From NCBI GenBank assembly GCA_963920575.1, contig OY986963.1, positions 4,626,896 through 4,690,895 of the forward strand: 64,000 nucleotides of DNA, written 5' to 3'. The stretch comes from Narthecium ossifragum. Taxonomy: Eukaryota > Streptophyta > Magnoliopsida > Dioscoreales > Nartheciaceae. The notes under the pieces were generated by a model. It searched no databases, had not been told where the DNA came from, and saw only the letters and a list, made by a program, of their open reading frames with translations. Position numbers and translations under genes: made by a program. Position 1 is the first letter of the stretch; the number at the start of each line of letters is the position of its first letter. This document shows, piece by piece, positions 43,338 to 56,941 of this stretch.

Positions 43338-46300
43338 ATGGAGCATGAGAGATGTGAAGAGAGCAAGCGAACTTCTACCCAGTCGAGTTGTGAAAGGACA
43401 CTTCCTTGTTTGGAAAGCATGAAAGCTTCAGACTCTGTAGCTATACCGACCACGGGAGTCGACAAAAAGGAAGAATCAGGAAACGTCATTTTATCTATCA
43501 CTCCTGAGAAACCTGAATGGAGGAGCAGAGGAGAAGTCATTTCATCCGCTAGGCAAGAGAGCCAGCTCTCTGATAATCTCCTTAGGGACGATGCCGTTCA
43601 CGAAACAGCAATTGTCAGTCCTGAATTCAGAAGTGTCGAAGATTCTTATCTTTCGGAGTATTCTCGGCAAAGCCTTTCTGCTCTCAGGAGATCCCTAAGT
43701 CGTAATGCAATTGAGATTCCAGAGAAGTGTGTTATGCGTTAAATTTTCTTTGCTGTAGATTCATTATCACCTCAAAACTATTGTTTGTTAAATCTTGCTT
43801 TTGGATGCTAGGTACAAGATTTTGGCCAGTCTCTTTGATAGGATGGAGAGTTCAATAAGATTACTTGGTCTAAGGAAGAAGTCGCTGACATTCCAGAACA
43901 TATCTACGCAGGTTCAGATCTTGACAAAAAGGTACAAATATATTGTTGGGCTCCTATATAGGAATTTTTTTTATTATAGCTTAAGCTAAATTTTCTTTTT
44001 ATAGGAAATTTCTTTGTAGTCATCTCGCACAGATGATGTATGTTTTTCCGGAGGCTATCCAGATTGAGAGGATATTAGTACATGATATCGAGAGTTTATG
44101 CATGAAGCCAGACATGAAGATCACCCTAGTAAATGTTGCAGATTGTCCACTGGATCCTAATCAATGCGCATCCATGAGTTTGTGCCAGGCTTTTCGTGCA
44201 AAGCTCTCAAATTTCTGTAGTACTCATCCAGAGGTACTATTTCTTAGCTCTGGCTCATATTTAGCTGCTTTTAGGCGCATATGATTCTACAGAGCTACTG
44301 GTTTTGATAATTTGCTATTGTTAGTGCTTATTGTGGAAGTGCTTTCTTTGCAATATGGTAGGAGAATTTTCGAGTTAGATATAGTGTTTGATTTGAATTA
44401 AGGGATTCAAAAATAAATTTCTGTTTCAGTCAAGGGATAAATCCAGAAACTCAAGATTCTCACGCCTTACGAGTATTGGGGTTTTGGGAGTTAATTGCAT
44501 CTTTCTTGATTTGTCCTCTTTTCTCTGTGCTCTCCACTTGATTCGTTCAGTTTTTTTTTCTTTGGTAAGTGCAAAGCTCAAGCTGAATGCATAATTAATG
44601 AGACTTTGCCAGATTCATGATAATGATCATCAACGCCTAGATCCTTGGCCCTTAATTGTTTTTGTCCTTGATTGCCTGTAAGAGAATTCTTCTGTATAAA
44701 CTTTTTGAAACTAAAGGCATAATCAGTGAGCTTAGTCACAGAAATCTAGAACGTAATTGTCTCATAAAAATGCCATGTTTAGCAGCTCTCCTAGGTTTTA
44801 GAGATTTCAATGACCTCAAAAGTGCAACCAGGAAATTTGTTCCTTCATTAACATATACCTTGAAAATAAAGATCGTGATCAATAGACATTCAGGAAGATA
44901 AGAAGAAATGGCCCGTTTGCAATTGCATCATTTGGGGTCAAATGTACTTTTATACATTAGTTAGACTGCAGAGGATGCCTTTGGTCTTGAAATCTTGATA
45001 ATAACTCTGAAAATTCAGATGTTAGGAATTTTCGTTGCACTGTATTTCTGTCAGTACTGCATTCCATAGACCTTTACCCCTGAAGTGAGAATTTTTGTTA
45101 ACCGCAAGAAGAACTCTCCTGCATATGGACAAACTTGAAGAATTTTTAAATTTTCCTATTTCTTTTCTTTTCTTTTCTGATCTGGATTGCAAATTTGGTT
45201 GTTCAGAGATCAACTTCTTAATATTTTTTCCTTTTTCTTGAAAAAGTTTCCAAGCTTTAGCATGGCCTTGATATGTGTCATGCAAGGTTTATTCAACCAC
45301 TTGTATTACATAACTAAGCTAGCAGGTCCTTCCTTGGATCTCCATTTCTTCAAATCCATTTTTCTCAGCATCTTCATCTCTTACTAAGTGAAAGCTTACT
45401 TATGCCACACCAGCTTCAAGAATCACCACATGAAGTTGACGACGACGCCTAGGAATCACCACCTAGGGTTTTCTTTGGAATCACCACCAAAGAAGGGAAA
45501 ACAAGCAAAAAGCTTTTATCTCAAAATCATCATCCCCTGTAAAGATGCAGGGGCTCATATATATAGGAGATGAAATGGATTCAGCCCAATCGGCTACTAC
45601 AATCCAGATTCAGTACAATAACTCAACCAACTGAACTAAAATAAGCAAACAAGACTTAAATCCTAACAAATAACAAGACTCGACCAAATAACAAGACTCG
45701 ACTCAACAAATGGACTCAATCCTCATCCATCCACAAGCTCACCGGTGGACCTCTCCATCGGCGGCGGAAGTAAACGCGGTCGAATCGGCCTCTGGTGTCC
45801 GCACCAACTCCCCCGGGGTTGGGAAAACTCGACCCCGTCGAGTGATGATGTGGACGACAGTCATATGCATCCAACAAATCTGGATCCAACTGCTGTAACT
45901 CCTCTCTATCAATCCAGGTGCAATCGGACTCTGGACGACCTCGCCAGCGAACTAGGAATCGCTGAATACCCCCATCTCTTGTAGATACAAGTTTATCATC
46001 AAGGATAGCATCAATACGCTCTTTTCGTGCTGGTGGAGTGGGTGCTAAAGGCTCGGGTGAAAAATAAGGTAGAGGATTGTCGGTCGGAGTGGCGAAAGGA
46101 TCATCTGGAATAGGCACATGTGTAGCGTAGGTAACAAGATCTTCAATATTAAAAGTAGAACTGATTCCATAGTCTGAAGGTAAATCAATAACATATGCAT
46201 TCGATCCAATCCTTTGTAACACTCTAAATGGTCCGGCACTGCGAGATTGCAGTTTCTTACTAGTACCAGGCGAGAATCGTTTCGGCCTAAGACAGATCAT

Positions 46301-49300
46301 GACCATATCCCCTACTTGAAACTCTTTAGCTCGTCTGTGTAAATCAGCTTGAGCTTTATAATGAGAATTGCTTGCCTCCATTTTTTTACTGATCTCCTGA
46401 TGTAACTCATGCATGTGATGTACAAATGCTTCTGCAGACTCTGATATTCTAGTATGCAATGAGGATGTGGGAAAGAGATCTAAAGGTTTCCTAGGGGAAA
46501 AACCATGCACAACTTGAAAAGGACTCATGCCTAATGTTCTATTAAAAGAATTATTAAAAGCAAATTGTGCAGCAGGCAGAATGGAATCCCATTTTCGTTT
46601 ATGGTCGCCCACTAAACATCACAAAAGATTACCTAGGCTTCGATTGACCACCTAAGTCTGACCATCCGTTTGTGGATGATAAGTTGTCGAAAACTTGAGT
46701 TTTGTGCCGAGCTTGTACCACAAAGTTTTCCAAAAATAACTCATGAATCGAACATCCATATCGGACACTATCGACTTTGGCAGGCCGTAAAGCTTCACTA
46801 TCTCAGCACAGAATAGTGTTGCTATCTTGGACGCATCAGAGGTCTTGGAGCAAGGAATGAAGTGAGCCATCTTTGAAAACCGATCAACCACCACTAATAT
46901 GGAGTCGTGTTTACGAGCAGTGCGGGGTAGACCTAGCACGAAGTCCATACTTACATCTTGCCATGGACGATCAGGGACATGAAGAGGAGTGTAGAGACCT
47001 GTGTTTTGGCGTCGATGTTTGGCCAATTGACAAGTGCGACACTGGCTAACTATTTTGGCGACATCACGTTGCAAGTTAGGCCAGTAAAATTGGCGTTGCA
47101 CCTCTTCGATAGTCTTATCACGACCAAAGTGGCCGGCTAACCCCCCAGCATGTGTTTCCCAGACTAAGAAATCACGAACCGACGTACGTGGGATACAGAG
47201 TTCGGCAGCTTTAAACAGAAACCCATCTTGAAGAGAAAATTCATCAATTGTACTGGAGGGTGCGTCAGTCAAAGACTTGAATATTTCGCCAAAATCAGGA
47301 CATGACTCATATTCTTCTTTTAGCTTGTCAAACCTTGCCACATGGACACTCATCGTGGAGAGAAGATGAACACGTTGGCTGAGCGCATCAGCTGCCTGAT
47401 TTTCAACTCCAAAGCGGTGCTTCAAAACAAACGTGTATTCTTGAAGAAATTCAACCCATCGACCATGTCAAGCATTGAGTTTCTTTTGGGAATTGAGATA
47501 GCGCAAAGCTTTGTGATCGGAGTGAAGGATGAACTCTTGGGGTAGCAAGTAATGACGCCAGTATCTCAAAGCTTGTACCACCGCGTAAAACTCTGTCATA
47601 TGTCGAATACTTTTGCTTAGCATCGTTCAACTTTTCACTGAAATAAGCAATAGGGTGACGTTCCTGACTGAGGATACCACCAATGCCTATACCCGAGGCA
47701 TCACACTCCACTTCAAAGACTTTTGTGAAGTCCGGGAGGCGCATCACTGGTGCTTCAGTCATTCTACTTTTAATGTCTTCGAACGTTTTAGCAATTGCTT
47801 TTATCCATTGGAACTCGCCCTTCCTGAGACAATCAGTGATTGGAGCCATAATAGTACTGAATCCTTTGATGAAACGACGATAAAAAGTCACAAGCCCGTG
47901 AAAATTACGGACCTCGTGAACGTTCTTTGGCTCAGGCCAATTGATAATCGCTTTGATTTTATTGGGGTCAGCAGAAACACCTTGGGAAGAAACGACGAAG
48001 CCTAAGAAGATAACTCTATCTGTGAAGAAAGTGCATTTCTTCCGATTGGCATACAGTTTCTCCTTCTTAAGGGTTTCACAAACTTGGGCTAAATGGTCAT
48101 AGTGTTCCTCTTTCGTCTTGCTATAAATGAGAATATCATCAAAATAGACGACGAGAAATTTACCCATAAAAGGTCGGAAGACTTGAGTCATAATCCTCAT
48201 AAAGGTGCTAGGTGCATTGGACAGGCCGAAAGGCATGACCAACCTTTCATATAACCCATCTTTTGTCTTGAAGGCAGTCTTTCACTCGTCACCTGGACGG
48301 ATACGGATTTGATGGTAGCCACTCTTTAAGCCGATCTTAGAGAAGATCGTGGCACCAGTCATCATATTCAGCATATCATCTAATCTGGGGATGGGAAAGC
48401 GATATTTGACCGTGATCTTATTAATCGCACGGCTGTCTACGCACATCCTCCAAGTTCCATCTTTCTTAGGGGTGAGAAGCGCAGGTACCGCACAAGGGCT
48501 AAGGCTCTCACGCACAAACCCTTTATTTAAGAGCCCTTCGATCTGTCGTTGTAGCTCTACATGCTCAACGGGGTTCATCCTATAATGTCGTAAATTGGGA
48601 AGTGAGGATCCTGGCACAACGTCAATGGCGTGTTGAATGTCGCGCATGGGTGGAAGCTCGTCAGGGAGATCATCAGGGAACATTTCCAAGTAGTTCTGCA
48701 TCACAGATTGAGCATCCTCGGTTCTTCAGACGTGTCTACTTCAGGCTCTTTGGCAACTAAGGCAAAAAGAAGAGGTTCTTTCGCTACTGCCTTTTCAAAC
48801 TCCTTGGCTTTGATGATGTGCAAGCCCGTTTTCTTCTTGTTGTCCCCTTTTAACTATTTATCATTGGTCTTCGGGCGCAAAGGATTAAGCTTAATCCGCT
48901 TGCCGTCAAAGACAAAAGAACAAGAATTTGAACGATCAAAAATAGTTACGTCCAAGTCAAATAGCCAAGGTCGACCGAGAATAACATGGCCAACGTCCAT
49001 AGGGATCACATCACACCAAATCTTGTCCTTATAGGCAAGGATCTGGATGGGAACAAGACATCTCTCCTTGATAGAGATTGAGGTGTCAACCCACGATACC
49101 TTATATGGGTTAGGATGTGGAATTGATTTCAGCCCTAATCGAGAGACACTTGTTGAGGATACTGCATTAATGCAACTTCCACTGTCAACGATGACTTTGC
49201 AATCCCTTTCACCACACTTTATGTAAGTGTAGAAAATGACACTTCACCTCCAGTCATCACTATCCTTGGGTTGTGCGGGTACACCTAACTACACCTAATG

Positions 49301-52300
49301 TGGTCGCATTCGTAGGCTCATCTAATCGTGGAGATCGACGCAAGGAGCGAATGCAGGCAAGGTGAGTAGGATCATCCTCAAAACTACCATCGCTGTCTTC
49401 GATGTCATCAAGGTTAGGTTCGTAGATCTGTTCCTCTACATTGCTAGAGTCTTCATCACCTTCTCGTTCATTGATATACAGTGTTTTAGTAGGACATTGG
49501 GCAGCAATGTGTCCAACGCCTTGACATTTGAAACACTTAACATGAGGGCTCGCAGGAACTGCCTCCTTAGCTTTGCCCTTGATGTCTCTACCAAGAGGTT
49601 GTGGTGCGGGATTAGGACGATTGCCAGATGGACCGGCTCCATTTCTAGATCCGGTGAAGTGGGAGTTGGGATTGGGAGATCTTTGATCCAAACGCCTCGT
49701 ATAATTAGGTCGATTGACCAACTCGCAATTTTGAACGAGGGTGTAGGCTTGATCTAGAGTTGTGACCTCTCGTAAAATAAGCTCTCTCCTAAGGTCCTCA
49801 TTAAGGCCCTTTCGAAATCTACTTAAGGTCATGCGTTCATCCTCTTCAATGTCACATCGTATCATAAGTTCATCAAAGTGTGCAATGTACTCCGTGGTTG
49901 GTCTAGACCCTTGGCGGATGTTGTTCCATTGATCAAGGAGGTCCCCCTGATGTGACTGGGGAAGGTACTTTTCTTTGAGTTTCTCTTTCATTTCAATCTA
50001 ATCAGTGATCGGAGGTTGGTTCCTTCACTGCAGCAACTGTTCAGTGCTCTGCCAAAAGAGCTTAGCCTTACCGATGAGCTTCATTTTGGCGAAGCGTACC
50101 TTCTTGTCCTGGGATAAGTTGTACCACTCAAAGAAGTGGTCCATATCGTGGATCCAGTCAACAAAGGTCTTTGGATCGAGACGACCATCAAAGACGGGCG
50201 CCTCTACTTTGATTCCGCTCATGAGACGCTCATCGGGATCTCGAGGCTCCCTAATGTCATGATTTTGTCTAGGGGCGCGTCCTGTGTTGGTATTGTTGCT
50301 TAGGTTATCTATCGGGATCTCGAGGCTCTCTAAATGCTCCATTTGAGTAGCGGACCTAGCCATCATAGTTTCCGCCCGCTCCATTCACGTGGTTAGGTTA
50401 TCTATCTTAGTAACTACCTCGCGTAGGACACGGGCGAGGTCATCGGACTGGGACCCCATTGCCTGAGGTGTGTGAGGAAACTGAAAGGTGTGAACAAAAA
50501 TTGTTTTAATTTTTTTTTTAACTAAATGCAACTAAATGCAAAGAGAATGCAATGATATGCAGAGATCAGCAACAGATAGAGGTGTTCAATGGACTTATCA
50601 AGCTAGAGCTAACCTTTTAAGGGGTTAGAACTCCATGTAGGATATAGGTCATTACCGAATACAAAAACTGCAAATATGTAGTGACAGTATTCATAGCGTC
50701 ACAGGAGTGGCCTAAACACATGTCAAAGATGTCCATCACCATAAGCAGTTCCACGGTTAATATTTCCAATCAAGCAACCTATCTACTATTTGTGGATTTA
50801 AATACTCTCAACTCTCATAGCAATAGTTTAAGTCTCTCTCAAGGATTTATAAAATATAAAGTGGTATGTAAAAGGCTTGGTATAGCACGAGAGAGCACAA
50901 AGATGCCACAAAGATTAGAACTTGATTCTACAAAAGATAAAAGGGTAAAACTGGAAATGTGCACCTTGCTGGAGGGACTGTTTCACAATTCTGCACCTTT
51001 TTCTGGGCTTTTCTGCAAGTCTTCACAGCTTCAGAGTTGTTCTGCTTCCTCAGATTCAGCAATTTCAGCAAGTCTGGGGTGGTTTCTGAAAAATGACTGA
51101 ATCTGGCTGTTGTTGAGACGACTTGATCTGCTTCAAGTAGACTTGACTGGACCGGTTCAGATTAATTAGGCTCATGGTGGATGTGGCTTGATCCAATCGA
51201 CCAACTTGGTGTTGCTTGGACCGGACCTGACTCGAGCTGAAGTTGACCGAGCCACTTAAGTGGTTTAAGTTGGTTGCGAACAACTCAGCCAGGCCAATCT
51301 CCCGATCCCTAATCTCCCGATCGCCTGAGGAGCGGAACGGAGATCGCGACGATTGCAGAGGTCTCGGAGATCGCGAAGATCACGGAGATTGCGGTGACGA
51401 CGGTCGGTGACGCGGAGATCGCGGAGATCACAACGGCTGTGGACGGCTCTGACGGAGATCGCGCGCCCAGTAATCCTCCGGAGATCACGGCGCTGATGAC
51501 GGCTGTTGATGACGAAGGTGGTGGCGGCGATCGGCGACGTAGATGGTGGCAGCGGCGGTCAGTGCTGATGGCAACCACAACGGAAGATAAATCCAACGGC
51601 AACGGCGGTCGGTAAAGGGGTTAAGCTTGGCGGTGATGGTCGACGGCTGGGAAGGTAAGTGAAAAGAAACTAGATAAGGTGGGGAGGGCTAGAGCAGGGC
51701 AGTGGGATGGAGGATGTCATTGGGAAAATGAGTAAGGGAGGGAGGAGATCAGCGATGATCTCACGGCTGCTTCTTTCTTCTTTCTTGTTTTTTTTTCTGC
51801 TTTTTTTTCCATAGCTTGTTGTAGCCCTTTCTCTTTTCTCTGTTTTTTTTTTCACTTCTCTATGCCGATCTTTTCTCTGCTTTCGCTGTTTCTCTCCTCT
51901 CGTTAACTAACTCATCGAATGCGTCAAGATCGTCGCATTCATCAAAGTTGAAATCCAACAGTGGCTGGGTTTTGGGTTTGGGCCGATGGTGGTAGAGATG
52001 TAGCTGTCGGTGGAGGAGGTGATGGGGTGTGAGGGAGATGAAGGTACGGTGGTTGTTGAAAGAACTCGTGAGGATAGAGGGGATCAGGGAAGGAACAAGG
52101 ACAGAAGGGACCAGGGAAGGAACAATGACAGGTATTGCCGTTACCCTTGGACATCGACCTTGCTCTGATACCAAACTGATGTCGCGCCAGCTTCAAAAAT
52201 CACCACCTGAAGTTGACGATGACGCCTAGGAATCACCACCTAGGGTTTTCTTTGGAATCACCACCAAAGAAGGGAAAACAAGCAAAAAACTTTTATCTCA

Positions 52301-55300
52301 AAATCATCATCCCCTGTAAAGATGCAGTGGGGCTCATATATATAGGAGATGAAATGGATTCAGCCCAATCGACTACTACAATCCAAACTCAGTACAATAA
52401 CTCAACAAACTGAACTAAAATAAGCAAACAAGACTCAAATCCTAACAAATAACAAGACTCGACCCAACAAATGGACTCAATCCTCATCCATCCACAAGCT
52501 CACTGGTGGACCTCTCCATCGGCGGCGGAAGTAAACGCGGTCGAATCGGCCTCTGGTGTCCGCACCACTTACTAGTTAGCAATTGAATCTATAGAGGCCA
52601 TACCTCGATGTATGAGTGAATTTTTGACCTAATGAATCTGCTACTATAGGCTGAAGTCATTTTAGAAGTTTTGCAGATTACATGTTGGTCTTTTGACCTT
52701 AAAAACTTGGTTACTTTTCACTGCCATCAATGCCTTGAGGTGTCTTCCACAATCACCTCAAAATGGCTTGTGAAAAGATTAAGTGGAATTGTTGGGGAGT
52801 CAGAACTGAAATATATTGTCCTGGAAGATTTGAATTGGTTGGTGTCAACATAAGCTTATTGGCTGACCCATATGTTGTTGTACACTCTCTGTGAAACATT
52901 ACATACTGGCATACCTTCTTAAAGTATACTAGTTTTCGAATGAAATTAGTTTTGTTTTACAAACACATTTCTTTGGGCTTATGGTTCATCTCTATTTGTT
53001 TTTTATGTTTATAAACCATTAGACATCATATTGTACTGATCTTGGTTACAGGTTTCTAACATTCCAGAAGCCACCCTACCAGAGCCATTCAACAAAAATG
53101 TTGCTGTACTTCACACAGGACCCCAGAGATCATTAGGAGAACTGCCACAGCAACCTTCTGACAACGATGAATCCTTGTCAACTGCTTGCCACTTGCCCTT
53201 TTCATTTGACAGGCAGTTTTCACATAAAGCAATTGTTCCAGAAGCAAAAAAAGCGCAACTCCTTGTCACCCCAGGTTCAGGGGTAACCATCCTCAACATT
53301 GATGAGAGCAAAGAATCTTGCAAAAGCCCTCAGAAGAAAGATGATACATGTTCAGCATCTGCTGTTAAGCTACCTGCACAACTGATCTATACTCCAAATC
53401 GCTTTAAGGTTCCTGATATTTCTGAGAGTACTCCTGCAAAGGTTGTCTTGGATTCGGAGCAAGTGATAGTGGAAACACCGGCTTTACAGACACCAAAGAG
53501 GCCAACTGTCACTCCAGAAGAAAGGTTTATTGATGAGGACAAACTCTCAGACAGTGAGACAAAATTGTCACATTCAGCTCGCCGGTCCTTGATCTACTCA
53601 CCACCACGAAGTGGTTATAGTTTGCCGAGTATAGTCTCTCCATCAGGTGGACAGGAGAATGCTGGCCAGACCTATTATCAAGCAACAATTACAAGAAGTC
53701 TTTTAGGAGAAGAAATTACTCGATCACCAACCAAGCAGACAAATAGGGTAGGTTAAGTTCAAGTGATGAGATTTTCTATCTCGTTAGAACATTCAGTAAC
53801 TTCGTAATTTCCTTATAAGAAAAATGGTCTTTCTGCTGTTTCAATATCATCCTGATGTGACTATTAGTTACCTAATTGTTTAATTGTTAGATATTTGAGT
53901 TAGTGAAACCAGCACAATGAAAGATTAGCATTGTTGCATCTTCAAATATTTTATGTGTTGCGAGCGTGCATAACCTCCATTTTTAGCTGCTTCTATGAGA
54001 AAACCAAATTAGGTACTCCGAACTACTTGAGTTAACAGTATATTACATCGATGAGATGAAGTTGATCCATGTTTAACAATACCTTTCAATTGCAACTATT
54101 TGTTTTTTTTTTGTATTACCGCAATGGTAGCCTTCAATTGGGAGCTCAACTAGTATCAAAGGGCGGGATCATTCTATCCCTGTTAGTATGACTTAGTTTA
54201 CTAGCTAATTGTAGTGTCATTGTAGGAGGCCCCTGATCGAACTATATACTTGTGCTCATTTTTTGAACACCGTTTCTGCAGTCTTTGTTGTTCATATTTG
54301 ATAAAAAAGTTGGATGAAAATGGTGATTCAATTCACCTATTCTAAACATAACATGAGTTGATGATGTATTGCACTTTCCTCATTCGTTATGTGGTGTATA
54401 TAATACTTCTTATATACAGGTGACTAGTGATGCAGCTGCTACCAGTGGTCGGAAGATGAGGGAGACTGGGTTAGAGAAGCGCCAGGAGATGCTTGCTCTT
54501 TTACCAAACATTTTTGACATGATCTGTTTAATGAGTAGATCCACCAAGTGTTCTGTTATAACTAAGCAGGAGCTTGTGCACAAGATACTCTCGAATAATT
54601 TGGAGATCGAGGATATTGGTAGAGCCTTTTAATGATGTCATGGTGTTATGCGTTCATAAAATTTGCTTGATCCTATTTTCAAGGCTCTTTTTATGAATAT
54701 TTAACAATTCTTTCCTCCTAAACCAGATGAAGTAGAAGCGCAGCTGGCCTTATTAGAAGAGTTGGCTCCAGATTGGATTTCAAAGAGTTCTGCATCATCT
54801 GGAGATTTCATTTACTGGCAAGTACTTCTTTCAACAGTAGAGTGGAACTTAGGTTTCCTACAGGATGCTGTCTATGTTGCTGACTAATCTTGTCTTGGTA
54901 AAATGATACAAAATGAAGTACTATTTTTGCATGAACTTTAGTTTCTCTATTTTACCGCTGGCATCCTTCACAAAATAACAGGCTAATTTGAATATTCACG
55001 GAATGGTTGATTGGTTTGTTGGAATCTTGCCACTAAGCTATCGGTACACGTTTTCATACACAAGATTATCTGCTTTCTTGCATTAATAATCGTACTTGAG
55101 CACTTTAATAAGGTAAGAAGTTATTGTTTCACTTGCTGATTTGAACTATGGCTTCACATAGTTGCGACCTTGGTTCATTTTCCAAATTTGTTCATTATTT
55201 TCCTTTAGGCTTGTAAGTATCATAGGTATGCATCTCTAATCTTATCTCTACATTATTTTTTCAGTATTAGGAGAGAGTCTGATCCCGAATCTGTCCGAGC

Positions 55301-55322
55301 AAGACTTATAGGAGCTGTGTGA
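43338..55322 (+). CDS. CDT1: CDT1-like DNA replication licensing factor
   Basis: CDT1 loads the MCM2-7 helicase at origins together with ORC and CDC6 in G1. Coding exons: 43338-43726, 43812-43931, 44005-44233, 53052-53747, 54420-54618, 54727-54817 and 55265-55322. They total 1782 nt (593 residues plus stop) and every junction keeps frame. The N-terminus is Ser/Glu-rich and disordered. The geminin/MCM-binding CDT1 fold starts at [20 protein letters not shown] and runs through [20 protein letters not shown] and [18 protein letters not shown] Ser/Pro/Thr linker with TP/SP sites follows (for example [17 protein letters not shown]). The C-terminal winged helix contains [17 protein letters not shown] and [14 protein letters not shown]. 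The start Met follows a spliced 5' leader. Intron 3 (between the third and fourth coding exons) is 8.8 kb because of a Ty3 insertion. The last intron uses a GC donor (CTG|GCAAGT at 54818). I saw no clear PIP box. Confidence 0.93.
45403..45806 (-). repeat. 3' LTR of the chromovirus
   Basis: Starts TGCCACACCAGCTTC on + and ends GTGTCCGCACCA. 404 bp, longer than its partner because AACAAGACTCGAC is repeated near 45665-45705. It is bordered internally by the purine-rich CCCCGGGGGAG on the minus strand, the likely polypurine tract. Confidence 0.92.
45716..50384 (-). pseudogene. Chromovirus gag-pol, multiply broken
   Basis: Gag: 50384-49260, broken by a stop between [11 protein letters not shown] and [14 protein letters not shown]; zinc knuckle [14 protein letters not shown]. 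Protease: about 49205-48850, with [12 protein letters not shown] and [11 protein letters not shown]. Reverse transcriptase: 48704-47800, with [18 protein letters not shown] and the active site [11 protein letters not shown]; a TGA replaces Trp at 48282. RNase [15 protein letters not shown], then a frameshift near 47550. Integrase: HHCC-type [20 protein letters not shown] and SDMDVRF (two catalytic Asp); a stop follows YHPQTDGQT at 46652. Chromodomain: [20 protein letters not shown] near 45860, and the frame continues 91 bases into the 3' LTR before stopping. Each lesion alone would block the polyprotein; the element is not autonomous. Confidence 0.93.
52162..52173 (-). other. Primer-binding site (initiator tRNA-Met)
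   Basis: TGGTATCAGAGC on the minus strand, six bases inside the 5' LTR. This is the standard complement of the 3' end of plant initiator Met tRNA. Confidence 0.9.
52180..52567 (-). repeat. 5' LTR of the chromovirus
   Basis: Starts TGTCGCGCCAGCTTC on + and ends GTGTCCGCACCA. 388 bp. Shares CCTAGGAATCACCACCTAGG (a near palindrome) with the other LTR. Between this LTR and gag (50460-52160) lies a long leader of about 1.7 kb, partly GC-rich (GGAGATCGCGGAGATC repeats at 51330-51490), with no supported gene. Confidence 0.92.
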
Positions 55323-56932
55323 GCTGAAACGTTGTGGATCAGGTATTGGCTTTCGCTCTTTGCTTTTTACTCGCAAAAACTCACAAAGGAGAATCAATTA
55401 TATGGTATCCAAGGTGTCATCTCTCTAAACGAACGTGGATGGATTGTTTGTAGGTATCCATCAGCTCTCTGATGTGCATTACCACATCTGAGGTTTCTTG
55501 GTGCTTTTCCTCCTATTAATCTGTGAATTATCTAGCTCTGACATAGGTGTCTTAGAAAGGAGGATGGCGGGAGTGATTCTTTGCGGCAAGGGTGAAAGAA
55601 CAAAGATTCTTTTTTTATATTATAATTCTGATCCTGTTCCTGATCCTGATCTAATCAATCAAGGAAGTGACTAGTTGTATGGTCCTTGAGATTATATTTT
55701 CTTCCAATCGAATTGTTGCGCAGTTGCCTATAAATTTCTGATCCTAGGGAGATTTCATTTCTTTCCAGATTTTTTTTGGGTCATGAAAGTGAACAGGGAA
55801 TGAAAGGAGTTAACCTATTGCGTCACCACCATAAGCCACAGAAATCTGTAAACTGATTTAGAGGAAAGCATAACAAATCATGATCTCTTAGAAGCTTCTT
55901 TATCTTATATTCTCTTTTATAAGGATATTGTCATAGCTTATTAGGTTCCGGGAGTGAACATTGGACGCTGCAAATCTTTGCAGGTACATGTTGATGATTG
56001 ATGAACACCGAGACAGGTTGAAATCTACAGTTCCAATCTCCTGTTTTGTTTTCAATTAATATAGCATCAAACGGAATCAAAATAGGTAATCAAATGTTAC
56101 TTTTGACAAGGGGAGACTATGTTATTTTTGACATATATCAACAGAAGAGTCCTTTGATATTGATCATGTATAATTTTTCCTCGGGTGCCTCTGATCATGA
56201 TCATCTATAATTGCCCCACCACCTCCTGTCGAGAAACCTCTCATCATTCATTCATTAAATGTTACGAAACCACCAAAACAATCTCAACACCTTCTCCCTA
56301 CCTTTCATCTCATCACTAAACCTCTATAAAACCTGCTCACTCTATACTTCCTTCTAGTTGTAGAAGTTGAAAGTTGCACCATTTCCATCCAAATAGGATA
56401 AAGATCTGTGTGCATGGTCATGTGTCCATGTACATTGCACATCAAATATAATCCATTGATAGTGTTCTATTGATGGATTAGAATAACCAATCGATAGTGT
56501 TCTATCGATTAGATGATTGATACGTTCATCGACAGTGTTCTACAAATGGACTAAACGAATCAATTAGTAAATATCTACCGATTGAAGGGTACATGTCCTT
56601 ACCCATGTACCCAAATCAGCGTCAGCGTCCATTTGAGCGCATATATAGTGTACATGCTTTGATCATGTACATAAATGAGCGTATGCAGTGTACATGCTTT
56701 GATCATGTACATAAATGAGCGTTCGAGGCTTATACTGATGAATGCTAGGAAGAAGAGTTGGCCTAAGAGTTCATTTGGCATTCTGAACTTGGGACTAGTG
56801 AGGTGAGTCTGTGTTAAAGGTACGAAGTTGTTCATTACTATAATAACCCTCTTTCCTCTATCTCTATTATATATGCTGTTGGATGTACGTGAATAAGGTG
56901 AATATGATAAGAATATGTACTTTCCTACTTTT
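55323..56932. other. CDT1 3' region and intergenic DNA
   Basis: AT-rich, no gene seen. A 40-bp unit (GTGTACATGCTTTGATCATG to ATAAATGAGCGT) is repeated twice at about 56647-56722, and short inverted phrases around TCGATAGTGTTCTATCGAT occur near 56455-56545. Confidence 0.5.
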
Positions 56933-56941
56933 TTGAATAAA

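Larger units (their letters stand above)
45403..52567 (-). mobile_element. Ty3/gypsy chromovirus inserted in a CDT1 intron
   Basis: A full-length but decayed LTR retrotransposon in reverse orientation to CDT1. LTRs lie at 45403-45806 and 52180-52567. The flanking duplication is ACTTA (45398-45402 and 52567-52571, one base overlapping the LTR end) or CTTA. Next to the upstream LTR is TGGTATCAGAGC (52173-52162 on -), a primer-binding site for initiator Met tRNA. Domain order on - is gag, protease, RT, RNase H, integrase, chromodomain, the Ty3/gypsy order. The LTR pair differs by several substitutions and a 17-bp duplication, so it is not very recent. Confidence 0.95.
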
